The position numbers and the translations under genes are program-made. From NCBI GenBank assembly GCA_033297075.1, contig MU858128.1:103883-167882 (forward strand): a stretch of 64,000 bases of DNA, read 5' to 3'. The DNA comes from Rhypophila decipiens (taxonomy: Eukaryota > Ascomycota > Sordariomycetes > Sordariales > Naviculisporaceae). Under the pieces are notes generated by a model. It ran no database searches. It was given only the letters and a program-made list of their open reading frames with translations, and was not told the DNA's origin. Positions 1-11,340 of the stretch are shown here, piece after piece; within the stretch, counting starts at the first letter, position 1, and each line of letters starts with the position of its first letter.

Positions 1-159
1 TTTTGTTCATTTATACGGATGGCCTTTGTTTGTTTATAGCTACGACCGAAAATATATACAACTGAATATAAAAGAATAGCTCATCTCCATCCACTTGCTT
101 CCATACAAAGAAGAAAAACTCAGCCACCTCCCAGTTCCAAGAGGAAGAAGGTGCGTGCT

Positions 160-2892
160 TTACAAGCACTGACTATAGTAATCATTCTGATAAGTGCACT
201 TGTAAGGGCTCGCGCAGGTCATGGATCCAGTGAATCCGATACCGCCGCACTGGCCCCACCGCGCGACGGCCTTGTTCGCAGGCAAGGCCTGGATCTTGGC
301 CGCAGCGTGCTCAGCTGCTACAACGATATAGCTGGAGGGGTTGGTGGTGGGGACACCGGGGAAGATGGACGCGTCGACGACGAACAGGTTGTCGGTTCCG
401 TAGACCTTGGTGTCGAGGTTTACGACCGAGGATCCGCCCGTGCGACCGTCGTCGGTGCCGATCTTGTTGGTTCCCATCCAGTGGTTGGATCTTCTGTTGG
501 AGTAGGAGACGACCATCTATTTGCATTGTTAGTATGGGGGGTGAGATATGGGGGAAGAGGGAAACTTGCGTTATTAACATAATCAGCCGCGGTGGTAGAG
601 GCATTGGGGTACTGCCATTGCAAGCCCTGGACATTCTTGAGAGCATTCTGGAGGTTGACGAGACCCTGGATAACAGCCGCCTTGTCGTTGGGGTCCTTGA
701 GGTAAGGAACATCCGACACGACGGTGCTCAGCTGGGGAGTGATGGTCATGCGGCCGCGGGAAGTCGCGCCACGGCCGAGGTACTGCGACATGGTCATGGC
801 CTTGCCGTTGGGGGTATCGAAGCTACCTTCTACACGGGCCGTCCACTGGAGCTGACGGACAATACCGTCAGACCCTCTAATCTCCTCCCAGAACATGGGC
901 CCAATGTTGGGCGCGGCCTGGGCAAAGATTCCGGTGCGGCTGTTGAGGTAGTTGGACTTGTCGGCCGGGTTGGGGCTCGTCCAGGCCTCGTAAAAGTCGT
1001 AAAACTTGACGTCCGGGTGGGTGATGACCGTGTCGGTGTTGAGGTGGTCGTCGAGGTTGTACCCGACGGGGAGGTTGATCCACTCCTTGCTGTCAATCAT
1101 GGTCGGACCGTCAGCGGACGCCTTGACGACCTCGAGCTGGTCCTTGGGGCCGATGCCGCTGCGCATCAGGATCTTGGCGCTGCCGAAGGTGCCGGCCGAG
1201 AGGATCACGCGGCCCGTGACGGGGGTCAGGTTGAGGACGCCCTGGTAGCCGCCGTCTCTGAAGGGCTCGAGCTCGAGACCCGTCACGTGGCCGCCCTCGC
1301 GGACGACGCGCTTGACGGTCGTGTTGAGCCAGAGCTTGAAGTTGCTGCGGCCCTTGGCGCTCACGAGGTAAGTGGCCAAGGGACCACCACGCTCGCCGTT
1401 GGAGTACATGTAGGGCGTGTGGGCAAAGGTGCGGTTCTTCTGGTTGGGCGAGTTGTTGGCTGTGACTTGTTGCCAGCCGGAGCGTTGAAGACCGCCGGCG
1501 AGAGCGTTGAAGCCCTCCTGGAGGTACCGCTTGCCGTCCTTGGACGGGGCGTCGGTTCCGGGAATGCGAGAGAAGACACGGCCGATAGCCCCGGCGACAT
1601 CGCTGGCCTTCCATCCTCTGGGGAAGAGATAGTCCCAGTCGAGGTTGTAGGGCTAAGTCTAGTTGTCAGTATTCTGGGTTGCTTTTCCATTTTCTTACAA
1701 AAATGATCATAAAGTGACTTCTTACCTTGAACCAAAGACCGGCGTTAATGGCAGTACCACCGCCGAGAACGCAACCAGCCATCTGATCGGTATCAGTGCA
1801 GGCAATGCCACGAGAGTCGACCCAGATCTGGTTGCAAAGACCAGGGACGTCGAAGCGGGTGAGGTTGGTGCCAACAAGCCAATCAGGCTTGAGAGTACCA
1901 CCGTGACGGCCCGACGAAGCAGGGCCCTTCTCGATGAGCAAGACGCTCTTTCCGGACTCGCTGAGCTTGTCGGCAAGGGGGATACCACCGGCACCGCCGC
2001 CCACGATAACATAGTCGAACGTGGTTCCGGTGGGAACTGGGACGCCAGCAATCGCAGTCTCGGACGGACCAGAACAGCTTTCAGTGACCGTCTTGGTGGC
2101 CTTGGCAGCCCAGGCAGAGTATGATGGGTTGGCAATGGTGGGATCGAAGCCAGCGCCAAAGATGCCCATGCCATTGTTGTGCTGCTCCATGGTGATCTGA
2201 GCCGGGCAGGTTGGGTTTCCGGGCGCCTCGAAGGCCTGGACCCATCCGAGAACCATGAATCCTCCGCTGGTAGCCACGCCGCGGGCCATCTCGCCCTCAC
2301 CCCACTGGAGACAGTTCTGGCACCTGAAGCTCAGCGAGAAGTGTGTCGCGTTGATCTTGGAGTGGATCTGCGTAAGCTTGGCATCGCCCTGGTAGACGTC
2401 GGGGAGGGCGTATCCCGACGCGTAACGGAACGAGGTGTAGACTTGGTCCTCGTGCGGCCATGCCATCAGGAGGAGCGAGTTGGTCATGGGACCTCCAAGA
2501 GAGACACCACACCAACCCGTGTTGACCAGATCCTTGGATGAGCATTCCTGTGGGCGAGGTTAGCTGAGGTACACCAGTCTGATCATGCCTGACGAACCAG
2601 GTATCCAATAAACTCATCGGCATCGGTCGTGAGAGCGTCCGCAGGGAGAGAGACACCAAACTTGAAGCCGCCCTGGGTCTGGGGACCTCCATTGGGAATG
2701 CCCCACGTGTTGAAGACGATGTCAGTGTCGGGGTCAGTCCATGTCTCTGGGTAGGACGACTGGCCGAGGGCAGCAGGCAGCACTGCATGGACAAAATGTT
2801 AGCACACCCTGCCGAGCACAACGTCTTTCATGTTCACACGTACGCGTAGCAGCTGCGGCCAGGGACCGGAGAATTCTCGAGGTGGTCTTCAT
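160..2892 (-). CDS. cdh-1: Cellobiose dehydrogenase (cytochrome b - GMC flavin domain - CBM1), secreted
   Basis: Extracellular flavocytochrome that oxidises cellobiose and cello-oligosaccharides at the C1 carbon and passes electrons through its haem domain, classically to lytic polysaccharide monooxygenases. I join five exons: 2892-2844, 2782-2598, 2547-1726, 1652-570, 516-160, giving 831 residues, the usual size. A signal peptide ends near residue 23 (LPAALGQ). In the cytochrome domain Met106 (LLLMAW) and His201 (MEQHNNG) fit the two haem ligands. The FAD-binding VGGGAGG is at about 260-266. The catalytic His is about 725 (SNHWMGT) and the partner Asn about 772 (TTNPSS). The last ~34 residues are a CBM1 cellulose-binding module (WGQCGG...YYSQCL), joined almost without the usual Ser/Thr-rich linker. 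Intron 4 (517-569) appears to be GC-AG. Intron 2 could use GTTCGT (2597; preferred) or a GC donor slightly downstream. Ascomycete class IIA is inferred from the CBM1. Confidence 0.95.
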
Positions 2893-4620
2893 CTTGTGAG
2901 AGCAAACACACAAGCGAGAGAGATTGACACAAAACCGATGCGCAACGAGAAGAAGGGAAAGAAAGGAAAACCAAGCGAGAGCCTGTCAAGCCTTCTTGTA
3001 TATCACGACTGGGACCCAGCCCTGGACTGGATTGGCCACCATCTTGATGGGCCACCCTCACCCTTGCTAGCGACAAGTCCCCAGACTGCTATACTCGACT
3101 TGGTCAAAAAGGCAGCCTCCGCGCCGTCTACGACGCTGGACGAAGGCGAGATGAGGAGTAAATGCAAGGTAAGCTGAGTACAAGAATTCCCCGGTAGGTG
3201 GGATATTGACAAGATGGAGTGGACAGCGGCAACCTTGTCCGTGACGACTGTGGCTTGATGTAACTCTATACGTGCAGTCAACGGGGAGCAGGCGAGCATG
3301 TCCCCATCTGGAGAACCTGGTCCCGGGTCTTTTGTACGTTCGAACCGTTGGGTAGCGAAAATAGGTTGTGCATCTGGTTATTAATGAGGGAGCAATGTTG
3401 GATGAGACGGTGCTTTCTTGGTCAGCTGCCCTGCCTCCGGAAAGTGATAACCCCTTCATCAAGCACCTCTACGGCGGGACTTGGGTGCTCAACCTATCAC
3501 TGTTGGCTGTTGGGAATATCCAACATGAAGCTACCGTATAATGGATATCCGTATGAGGGAGGTGTGATGGACTGAAGAAGAGAGACTGCCAACATGGCTT
3601 ACATGAGATATCATCCTGTCCAACTCACACTTGCGAGGCGATGAAGATGGTGAGCTTCTCGAAAGCTGGAGAAACCGGGTTCGACTGGCAGCCTACACGT
3701 GTAGAAACTCGAGACGAGGGCTGCCAAATACCGGCCCGCTTCCTGATATGCGACGGATAGATGTCCCGATAATTAGCACGGGGCGCTGCCGAGGGCGTCT
3801 TTCAGGCGCGCATCGAAATCGACTCGTCCCTGTCCTGGTATGCCCCTGTATCGTCCATGCACAAGTACACGGCATAACAAAGCTGCGTAAGGGTCAAGCC
3901 ACTTGGCTTGCGTGTAGTTGCCAATCATGTGGCTCCTAATTCCGTTACCCCTTAGTCGGCCAAGGAATCTCAACGGTAGCCAACGGTCCAGGTTCCTGGG
4001 TCAAGCCTCCCGGCGTGCCGTAGCCTTTCCCCAAAACGGCCCGCGGCAGACCACCTCCGTGTCGATCGCTCCGAACTGTTTCCTGCAAGTAACGGTGCCC
4101 GAAGGCCCGAACCTGGAAATGGGAAAAGCGGCCGATGGAACGGTCGCCTAGCGTCCCCTTTTTGATATGAAGGATGGAGATGCTATTTCTGCTGTTTGGC
4201 GCCCTGCTGACTGGAAAAGACATCAGTAAAAGAGATCACGATGGAGGAATGATCTTTGAAGCGCCAAGATGGCGGGGTGATTTGTTTCCTGGTTGTAGAA
4301 TATGTGATGAGCAAGGAATTGGAAATCCATAAGAGAAGAGAGTTTGGTTGCATTGAAATGGGTTCGGCGGATCCCAAAAACTGAGCACGATTTGTGATTG
4401 AAATAGGAAGGTATGAAACATGTCTCCCGAAATGTTTGGGAGGTTTTTCAGTGTATACACCCCAAACGGAGCTAAGAAGAGAAGAAAGGGGTGCAGCTCT
4501 CCAAAGTATACTCGCAACTGGATGAGCAAAACGACACGTCGAGAGAGAATTCATTTGATGATCAACAATCGACTGTTCGGATTCTAGGTAAAGTCATGCA
4601 AAAAGAAAGAAAAAGATAAA
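2893..4620. other. Intergenic: cellobiose dehydrogenase promoter side
   Basis: No convincing gene. The open frames here lack recognisable domains and do not splice into anything coherent. The left part must hold the promoter of the cellobiose dehydrogenase; the right end holds the T-rich terminator of the tRNA. Confidence 0.6.
2996..3035 (-). promoter_or_regulatory. Possible core promoter of the cellobiose dehydrogenase gene
   Basis: Upstream of the start codon at 2892, the minus strand carries a TATA-like TATACAA (2996-3002) and a CCAAT pentamer (3031-3035), about 105 and 140 bases before the ATG. Spacing is plausible for a fungal promoter. Both motifs are short enough to occur by chance, and no carbon-regulator site was established. 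Confidence 0.3.
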
Positions 4621-4703
4621 CGACCCACGTGCGGCTCGAACGCACAATCTCCAGAGTGGCTGATGAACCGAAATCTGGCGCCTTACCATTTGGCCAGCGG
4701 GCC
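4621..4703 (-). tRNA. tRNA-Arg (anticodon TCG) with an 11-nt intron
   Basis: Read on the minus strand this folds as a full cloverleaf of 83 nt. The acceptor is GGCCCGC/GTGGGTC with wobble pairs; the D arm is GCC-AAATGGTAA-GGC; the anticodon stem is CCAGA/TCTGG; the T arm is GTGCG-TTCGAGC-CGCAC. The anticodon loop TTTCGG...C puts TCG at positions 34-36, reading CGA. An 11-nt intron (TTCATCAGCCA) follows position 37, the standard place for nuclear tRNA introns. A five-T run follows the 3' end on the minus strand, a good RNA polymerase III terminator. CCA is not encoded, as expected. Confidence 0.9.
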
Positions 4704-5218
4704 TGAATACTGGTTGTTGGGTTCAGGGCTGCTTTCACCCCGTCAAGAATTGGAGTGGAGTCCGGACGACAACGCAGGCGATTCGAAACTTGGATCCAAA
4801 ACTTCTAGAATTTTTGCCCCACTATCCGTACCCGTGACCCCACTGTTAACCGGAATACTTCAGGGAGCTCAGCGTCAACGAGTCAACGATGGTGGCATTG
4901 GAGTCTCTCGTATCTGATTCGAGAAGTTATAGAGAGATATTCTCTCGTCGGCTTAGACGTTGTCGTGATAGGCGCAGCAGTCTTGCCGTCCAGTCAATGC
5001 CTTCCCTTGGACAAAATTCATCATAAAACGCGTAACCAAGGAAGGCACAGTAACGCCGAGATGAGACCCCATTGTCAATGTCATGAACACAAGACGGAGG
5101 GAGTGGAGAGACGGATCCCTGCCTTCTCGTTGTCATTCTTGACTGTTCAACCTCTGACTTGAACCAAAGTAAACAGGTTTCCTACTTTGAACATGTTTGA
5201 TCAAATCCAAGTCGAGAA
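4704..5218. other. Intergenic: tRNA-Arg to the 2OG-oxygenase gene
   Basis: Upstream sequence of both the tRNA (minus) and the oxygenase gene (plus). I see no further gene. Confidence 0.5.
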
Positions 5219-6151
5219 ATGTTCTCATATCTCGTTCCTCTCTTGGCGGTTGCTTTATTCTTTTATAGTCCCATCGTCGAAATCCTGACGGGAAGAAGCG
5301 CCCCGCCTAAGCAAATCCGGCGGACGCCACTCCCGCCAATAAACAAGGACCTGCTCGCACTTGAGGCGACCAACCGCTCAACGGGACCATCAAGCTGTGG
5401 CACTGATTCATACTCAATCCATGTGTTTTCGAGAGAGCCTCTCGTGATTTACATCGAGAATTTCATATCTCTAGAAGAAAGGACACATCTCCTTGAGATC
5501 AGGTTAGAATGTTACAGTCTCCTGTTGAGAGTGATGACGACACCGATGGACTAATAATAGCACTCGGTAATTACGGATAGTGACCCCATCTTCGAGCCAT
5601 CAACCGTTACCCATGATGGCGGTGATTCCACACTCCGCGACACGACAGTGAGAGATTCCGAGGTGGCTGTGATCCCCCGGACTGACGTCGTGAGGTGTAT
5701 CGAAGACCGGGCCCGCGCGTTCCAGGGATGGAGAGACAAGGTCTGGATTGAGAGGCTGCGCGTCCAGCGCTACCACGCCGGCGGTCACTATAATCACCAC
5801 TTCGACTGGAGCTCAAGCCGTGGTGGCTGGGGCCGCGTCAGCAGCTTCATGGCTTGGGTTGACGACGATGAAGGCCAGCTCCAGGGCGGCGGGACCGAGT
5901 TTCCTCTCCTGAGACCTCGACCGGACCCAAGGTGGTGCAGCTTTGTCGAGTGTCGGAACGCTACCGAAGCTAGTGAGCAGCATGCAGGTGGTGTGGTGTT
6001 TAGGCCACTGGCTGGTAATGCTGTCTATTGGGAGAACTTTCGATCAGATAACACTGGGAGGGGCTACGACCAGACTTGGCATGCTGGGCTCCCGGTTGAG
6101 AACGGAGTTAAGGTCGGGCTGAATATCTGGAGTTGGGGGCGGATCGAATAG
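5219..6151 (+). CDS. Membrane-anchored prolyl 4-hydroxylase-like 2OG-Fe(II) dioxygenase
   Basis: Likely hydroxylates a prolyl residue or related substrate using 2-oxoglutarate, O2 and Fe(II) in the secretory pathway. Exons 5219-5502 and 5581-6151 give 284 residues; the acceptor at 5580 is the nearby AG that keeps the frame. An N-terminal hydrophobic segment (about residues 3-20) acts as signal anchor. The catalytic P4Hc domain fills the rest: iron ligands HFD in HYNHHFDWSS and the distal His in TWHAGLPV, followed by the 2OG-binding Lys in KVGLNIWSWG. Residues just after the splice (EPSTVT...RDSEVAVI) match the usual start of the fungal P4H core. The substrate cannot be told from sequence. It is divergent from the dehydrogenase, with a tRNA between them, so co-regulation is not implied. 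Confidence 0.88.
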
Positions 6152-7352
6152 AGACAGAGACAGGGTATAGTTATCAGTACACGTGTCGACCCGGGCGGTG
6201 TTCCGAGCAATCATGACCGAATCGCCGAACGGAAGACGACGGGTCGGTGAATGTGATCTCCATATGCATGGAATTTCCGGGAGTCACTGCTCCTCCTGCA
6301 CGGTGAGACGGCGGGGTGACTGACTCACCCCTGCCCCAGATTGTTCCATACAGATACAGTATATGAACATGTCAGACAGAATGCAAGCCAATCCAGTGAT
6401 ATTGTAGATACTAGTATTCGGATGTTAAATCCACTGAGATCCCCGATAGGGCGGTATTCCGCCATGGATTATACGTCGTTGTCGATATGCGAAAGCGAGC
6501 GTTGCGAGGAGCAGGTAAAGTTGTATCCGCTGACCGGTCTCTCCCGATGACGTCCCGAGTTCATTCGTCGATTTACAGGACTCCTACGGAACTTTGGTGG
6601 AAGGCGTAACCGGCATGGACTTCTCACAGCGCAATAATGGCCCAACTTGGAAAGAGTGAGTCAACAGCTCTTTTCCGGGCGTGAGAGAGAGCAAATTAAG
6701 GTTTTGGCGTTGCTTGGCCCCAATTTGATGACCAGTGCAATCTTCATTCTGCATTTCACTTCCCTATTCTTTCCATTAATTCGGCGAATTGGCTTCTCAA
6801 CAGTCCTGAACTCGCTGTCTTTTATCCCTGTCGACTCGACGACTCGACATTATGCTTTCGGTAGTCGGCACAAAATCCGTCCGCTTGACTTCCCCGAGCG
6901 TTACAGAGGCCGTGCCATCATGACCCCCCTAGACTTGTTGGGGGTCTGGATTTCAGGCAAGACGAGGCATGGCTCCAGGCAGACTGAGGTATCGTCCTGG
7001 CTTACGCAACCAAACAAACGGTCAGGGATGCGATGCCTTGGAGCGTTGGCAGGGCTGAAATCGATATCTCATATTGTCAGTACCCCATAGGGCCCATTCC
7101 TTAAGTAATATATCAGGCATGGAAACATACTTCGATGGCCAGGCCAGGCCATGCATTGTGTTGTCGTTGTCTTTGTTGATGGTTGTTACTGCTCCTTATT
7201 TTCTTTCTTTTGTCTTATCCAAGTCAATACCGAACTGGATTTCGTTTGTCTTTTAGGCTTGTTGGACTTCGGCCTCGGACTTTGACGTCGATGTTCGGCC
7301 GAGGGCAGACATCGGCATTGGAGTCTAGCGGCGGCAAACATAACACAACGGC
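6152..7352. other. Intergenic: oxygenase 3' side and transcription-factor 5' side
   Basis: No supported gene. A 147-codon open frame at 6647-7090 has no domain, and its composition does not resemble the neighbouring genes. The long leader before 7353 probably includes the 5' UTR of the regulator. Confidence 0.5.
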
Positions 7353-10300
7353 ATGGCGACCAACTGGGAGGACGACTTTACCGAAGCTTCAAGTGGAGGG
7401 CCTTCCGAACAGTCTACCAGTATAGAAGCCCTAGCCTGTGTTACTTGCCGGGCAAGGAAGCTCAAGTGTAAGCTCAGTCGACTCTGCTTCAAGCCCACAC
7501 CCCCCCCGAGTCGGGCCCAGAGTTGGTCCGGTTCGCGGGTTGCATTCCGTTCTCCATGTATTCGGTCTTCGCTTTCAGTTCCCAGTTGGCTTACATCCTT
7601 CTCAGGCGACAGGAGAGTCCCGGGCTGCTCCAGGTGTGAAAAGTCCAACAACAATTGTGTTTATCCAGAAACAAGGAGAAAGCCAGCTTTCAAACGAAGA
7701 AACGTAAAGGACCTCGAACAAAGACTTGGTACCATCCATCCTGTTTACTTTTCCCTTTCTTCCACTATCGTTCTCTGACACTAACTCTGTCTCTGTGTAG
7801 CACAGGTCGAGGGGGCCCTCAAGAATGCTTCGTTTCGAGGAACGAGAAGAGCGGAGAGTATTGCATCTGGAAGCAATGCCTCCGGGCAGTCTCCCGAGAG
7901 CACTTTCACTGTCCCGGACAGACATGGCTCTGTCTCCCAGGTGCCCGACGAAGACAATGTCAACAGTCCCGAGCCGGGCGAGCTGATGGGATTGGGTCGC
8001 TTTGAGGCACTCCCTCCGGATCAGATGATCGAGGAGCTGTAAGTTGGAGACCCACAAGACGACCTCTGGGATAGCGAACCGCATACTAACCTGTATACCA
8101 GACATGATATCTTTTTCGAGAGCGGACACCCAATCTTACCACTTCGTGGCATGATCCATAAGAACCGCTACATCCAAGCCTTCTACTCAGCACCGCACAA
8201 ACGACCACCCATGTGTTTGCAGTATGCGATTTGGACTATGGGGGCCAGCAACCACGACAAGTATCGGCGTTATCATCCTGTATTTTACCGTCGTGCCCGA
8301 CAATACCTCGAGACGGACGAGTTGAAGGTCAGTCAGATGGTGCCACAGATATCCGACTCGTTGCTAAGCCCGTCGCAGGGGTCCGGGGAACATTTTATCA
8401 CACTTGCTCACGCACAGGCGTGGGCGCTGTTGGCCATATACGAAGCGGGATGTATGCAGTTCTCAAGAGTCGCCATAAGCTCAGCCAAATGTGTCCGTTT
8501 GGTTCATGTCATGGGCCTCCACAGACTCGACGAACCGGGGGACCAAGACGGAAAAGCATCCCTTCCGCAAACATTGCCGCCGCCACAAAGTTGGGTAGAG
8601 CTGGAAGAACGCCGCAGAGTTTTCTGGTGCGCCTTTTGCATCGATGGGCATAGTAGCATTAGCACGGGGTGGCCAAGCTTGATGAATCTTGATGAGGTAC
8701 GTACTACACGGCGATATGTGAGAAAGCCTAGGTCATGCTAATACATAGTTCAAGATTACCACGCACTTGCCAGTCCCCGAAGAAGCCTTTGAAACTGAGA
8801 AAGCCGAAAAGAGCTTCCCGCTTCAGGATGTATTCAACGGTGCACAGTATCCGACGCTTGCCGGAGTTGTCATCAACTGCCACATCTTCAAGGTCTTGCT
8901 CAGTCATATCAACCGGCCTTGGCCAGACGATAGACCACAAGATGTGGACTCGGGTCCGTTTTGGCAGCGCCATCGGGATCTCGATAATATGCTGTCCAAC
9001 ACATTCATGTTTCTTCCCGAACAATTTCGACTTCCCAAGAACCTGTTGGATCCTATTGCTGTGCGAACGACTCTCAACCTCCATGGGTCCACGATATGCC
9101 TTCACAACACAGCCTGGAGCGTCGCCGACAGGTACAATTTACCAGATGCATTGAAGAACATCAGCAAGACCAGATCGCTGGCCGCCGCACAGGAAATTGT
9201 GGGAGTGATAAAGCTACTCCGAACCGCTGGAGATTTTGTTGTATGTTGCCCTTGACCCATTTGTGCGAGTTTGTCGGAGAGCTGACATTGTCTAGAAACG
9301 TCCTCTGACGATTCCTTCTTTATACTGTGCGGCGGCTGCGTTTATACACCAAGGAATGGAAAACCCAGACGACTTCCCGGTCAGCAATCTCGAATTCATC
9401 GTCGAGTCTATCGAGATTGTCAGCCGGCAGGATGTCATGGCACGAGCATATCTCAACCAACTTGTGCTCGACATCGTCCAAAGCGGTCTCTCAGCGTATA
9501 TCAAGATCCCATTGCCACCTAGCCAATCTCCCGGTACACATATCCCGCTCTTGGCCCGGGGCACGCTATTTCGTCATAATCAGCTTCAGCGCCTTCCCTT
9601 TTCTGCTCGGACGGGCAATACGATGGAGACTTTGGCAGCGTGGGATAATAGTATGGATTTCTCAGTCGACTTTGAGAATGATGATGGCGCTTCTGCGGCG
9701 GGATCCTCGAGATCGGGTCAGAACAGCAAGCGCAAGCGTGTTGAACCGACAGTAGCATCCTCTCAGCCCCTATTCAGTTTTACGCTGGCGGACAACTGGT
9801 TTGGGCAGTGCGGACCGTTGCACTTTGATCCAATGACGTTGCCTGGGCAATCTGAGCCTGTAACAGCAGCTGCAGGAAGCTCGAGATACCAAGCCACTCT
9901 TCCGGACCGAAGTACAGTTGGCAACTCCAGCAGCGGCCAGCAATCGGGCAGCTTCTTTTCGCCTCAGCGAGCAGCCGGGCAGGCATCGCCGTCAGAGGAT
10001 CTACTGATGGCTTTTGGCGCCTTGGACGAGAGCACCTCGACCAGTCCGATTCTCACGTCGCCCATGTCATATGGGGATGTCAACGACCTTTTCGGCTCTG
10101 CGGCGGACCCTCATGGATATAACAGCTTCGTGAATAGCGACAACTCTACTCAGTTACCGAACATGGGGATGGGTGTTGGTGGGGATTTGTTTCCAGGCTT
10201 GGATGTCTGGGGACAGATTCACGATGGTGGGAGTCAGCAGCAGCAGCAGCAACAGCAACTTTTTGGTTCTCAGGAAGGGGACCCCTGGGCTGATCTTCAA

Positions 10301-10369
10301 CAAGCCATGGACCCCGAGCCGAGCGAACGTCAACGCCGGGGAGGAGATAATTGGGGATCTGGTGGGTGA
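7353..10369 (+). CDS. Zn(II)2Cys6 fungal-specific transcription factor
   Basis: Nuclear DNA-binding regulator; targets unknown. Seven exons: 7353-7467, 7606-7728, 7801-8038, 8102-8327, 8379-8696, 8749-9240, 9296-10369, giving 861 residues. The zinc cluster has Cys29, 32, 39, 46, 49 and 56, followed by a basic linker (RRKPAFKRRN) and a short heptad-like stretch (DLEQRLAQVEGAL) for dimerisation. The middle (about 160-560) is the fungal_trans regulatory domain, with MGLHRLDE, ELEERRRVFW and STGWPSL. The C-terminal third is low-complexity, with a basic patch (KRKRV) and a short poly-Q (10236-10259). The first intron (138 nt) and the fourth (51 nt) are frame-neutral and stop-free, so an unspliced reading is possible but would split the zinc cluster. 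The layout resembles regulators of carbon use, but I cannot assign it to a named factor. Confidence 0.88.
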
Positions 10370-11340
10370 CTGACTAATTTTCAAGCGTCTCTCCCCCATG
10401 ATCTCATCCTTTTGTTTTGTATAACTTTTGTAAGATGGTGGACATGGAACTATAAAGGTTCTAGACTCTTGTACAACAGGAAAGATAAAGTATCCCGGTG
10501 ATGGCAAAGGGACAGAGGTGGTATTGTAATGACTTAATGATAATAGGTAGATAGGTTTTTTCCCTTCTTTCTGGTGGGTTTGGATCATAGCGAGCGAATA
10601 AGGGGCTTTGGATAAGGCCAAAGAAGCCGTTTGTATCAAATACTTGTATACTATTGTACCATTTATATATGGGAATCGGGGCTAAAGGGCTGGGGGAAAG
10701 GAGGATCTATGGTACACTGAAACTAATATACCACTCATTCACTCTAGTTATTCTTTTTTGGTATCCAGATATGTCTCTGACCTTGATATGATTACCGACA
10801 ACAACAAGTCCAACGAGCTTCGTTCCGTTTTGTTGATACTACGTTATGGAACCTTTCCGAATCAACGGAGGACGCGTTTTCAGCCCTGAAGAGTAATTCG
10901 TACTAGGTAAATCATTGATGCATGTATATAACCATCATTGCATAGGACCGTTGAATGCCAAACAAGATAAACACCAAGTTGATCTGTACACGTATTCATC
11001 GAGACACGTTTTGCCAAGTAGGGGGGAAGGATCCTGACTCTTAAGTGTCATTATTATTATTTCGTATTTCTTTTGTTTTGTTTTGGCCCACCTCTCTTGA
11101 TGAGCCTGATTTGCCCTCTCCTTTTTAAATGATATAATTCCCATCTAAGCCAGGAAAGCTATGCCGTAACCCAAAGAAAGATTCGCCCATGCAACTACCC
11201 CCAATAAAATAATAACAGAATAAATCCTTGCTTGAAAGGGTGATCGAGGCAGCAAGATACGGGTTCATTGAATTGATATACAGGTTCAGGGACGTTGCGG
11301 TGTGATGATTTCGTGAATTATAGGGAGAAAGAAACGACCT
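10370..11340. other. Intergenic between convergent genes
   Basis: Lies between the 3' ends of the transcription factor (plus) and the cytochrome b5 reductase (minus). AT-rich with several AATAAA-like stretches, consistent with two 3' UTRs. No gene seen. Confidence 0.55.

Noticed and set aside
534..1706. 390-codon open frame on the plus strand inside the cellobiose dehydrogenase gene
   Set aside because: Exact shadow of the minus-strand coding exon; its Val/Gly/Asp-rich composition comes from reverse reading of GC-rich codons. No domain.
2548..2600. GC donor (GCATGA) for the second intron of the cellobiose dehydrogenase
   Set aside because: The GTTCGT donor nine bases earlier keeps the frame and gives FIGYLEC, which fits the family spacing to the Cys better than [10 protein letters not shown].
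4663..4917. Open frame starting inside the tRNA-Arg gene
   Set aside because: Overlaps a well-folded tRNA on the other strand and has no protein signature.
6647..7090. 147-codon open frame between the oxygenase and the transcription factor
   Set aside because: No domain, no coding-like codon bias, and probably inside leader or promoter sequence.
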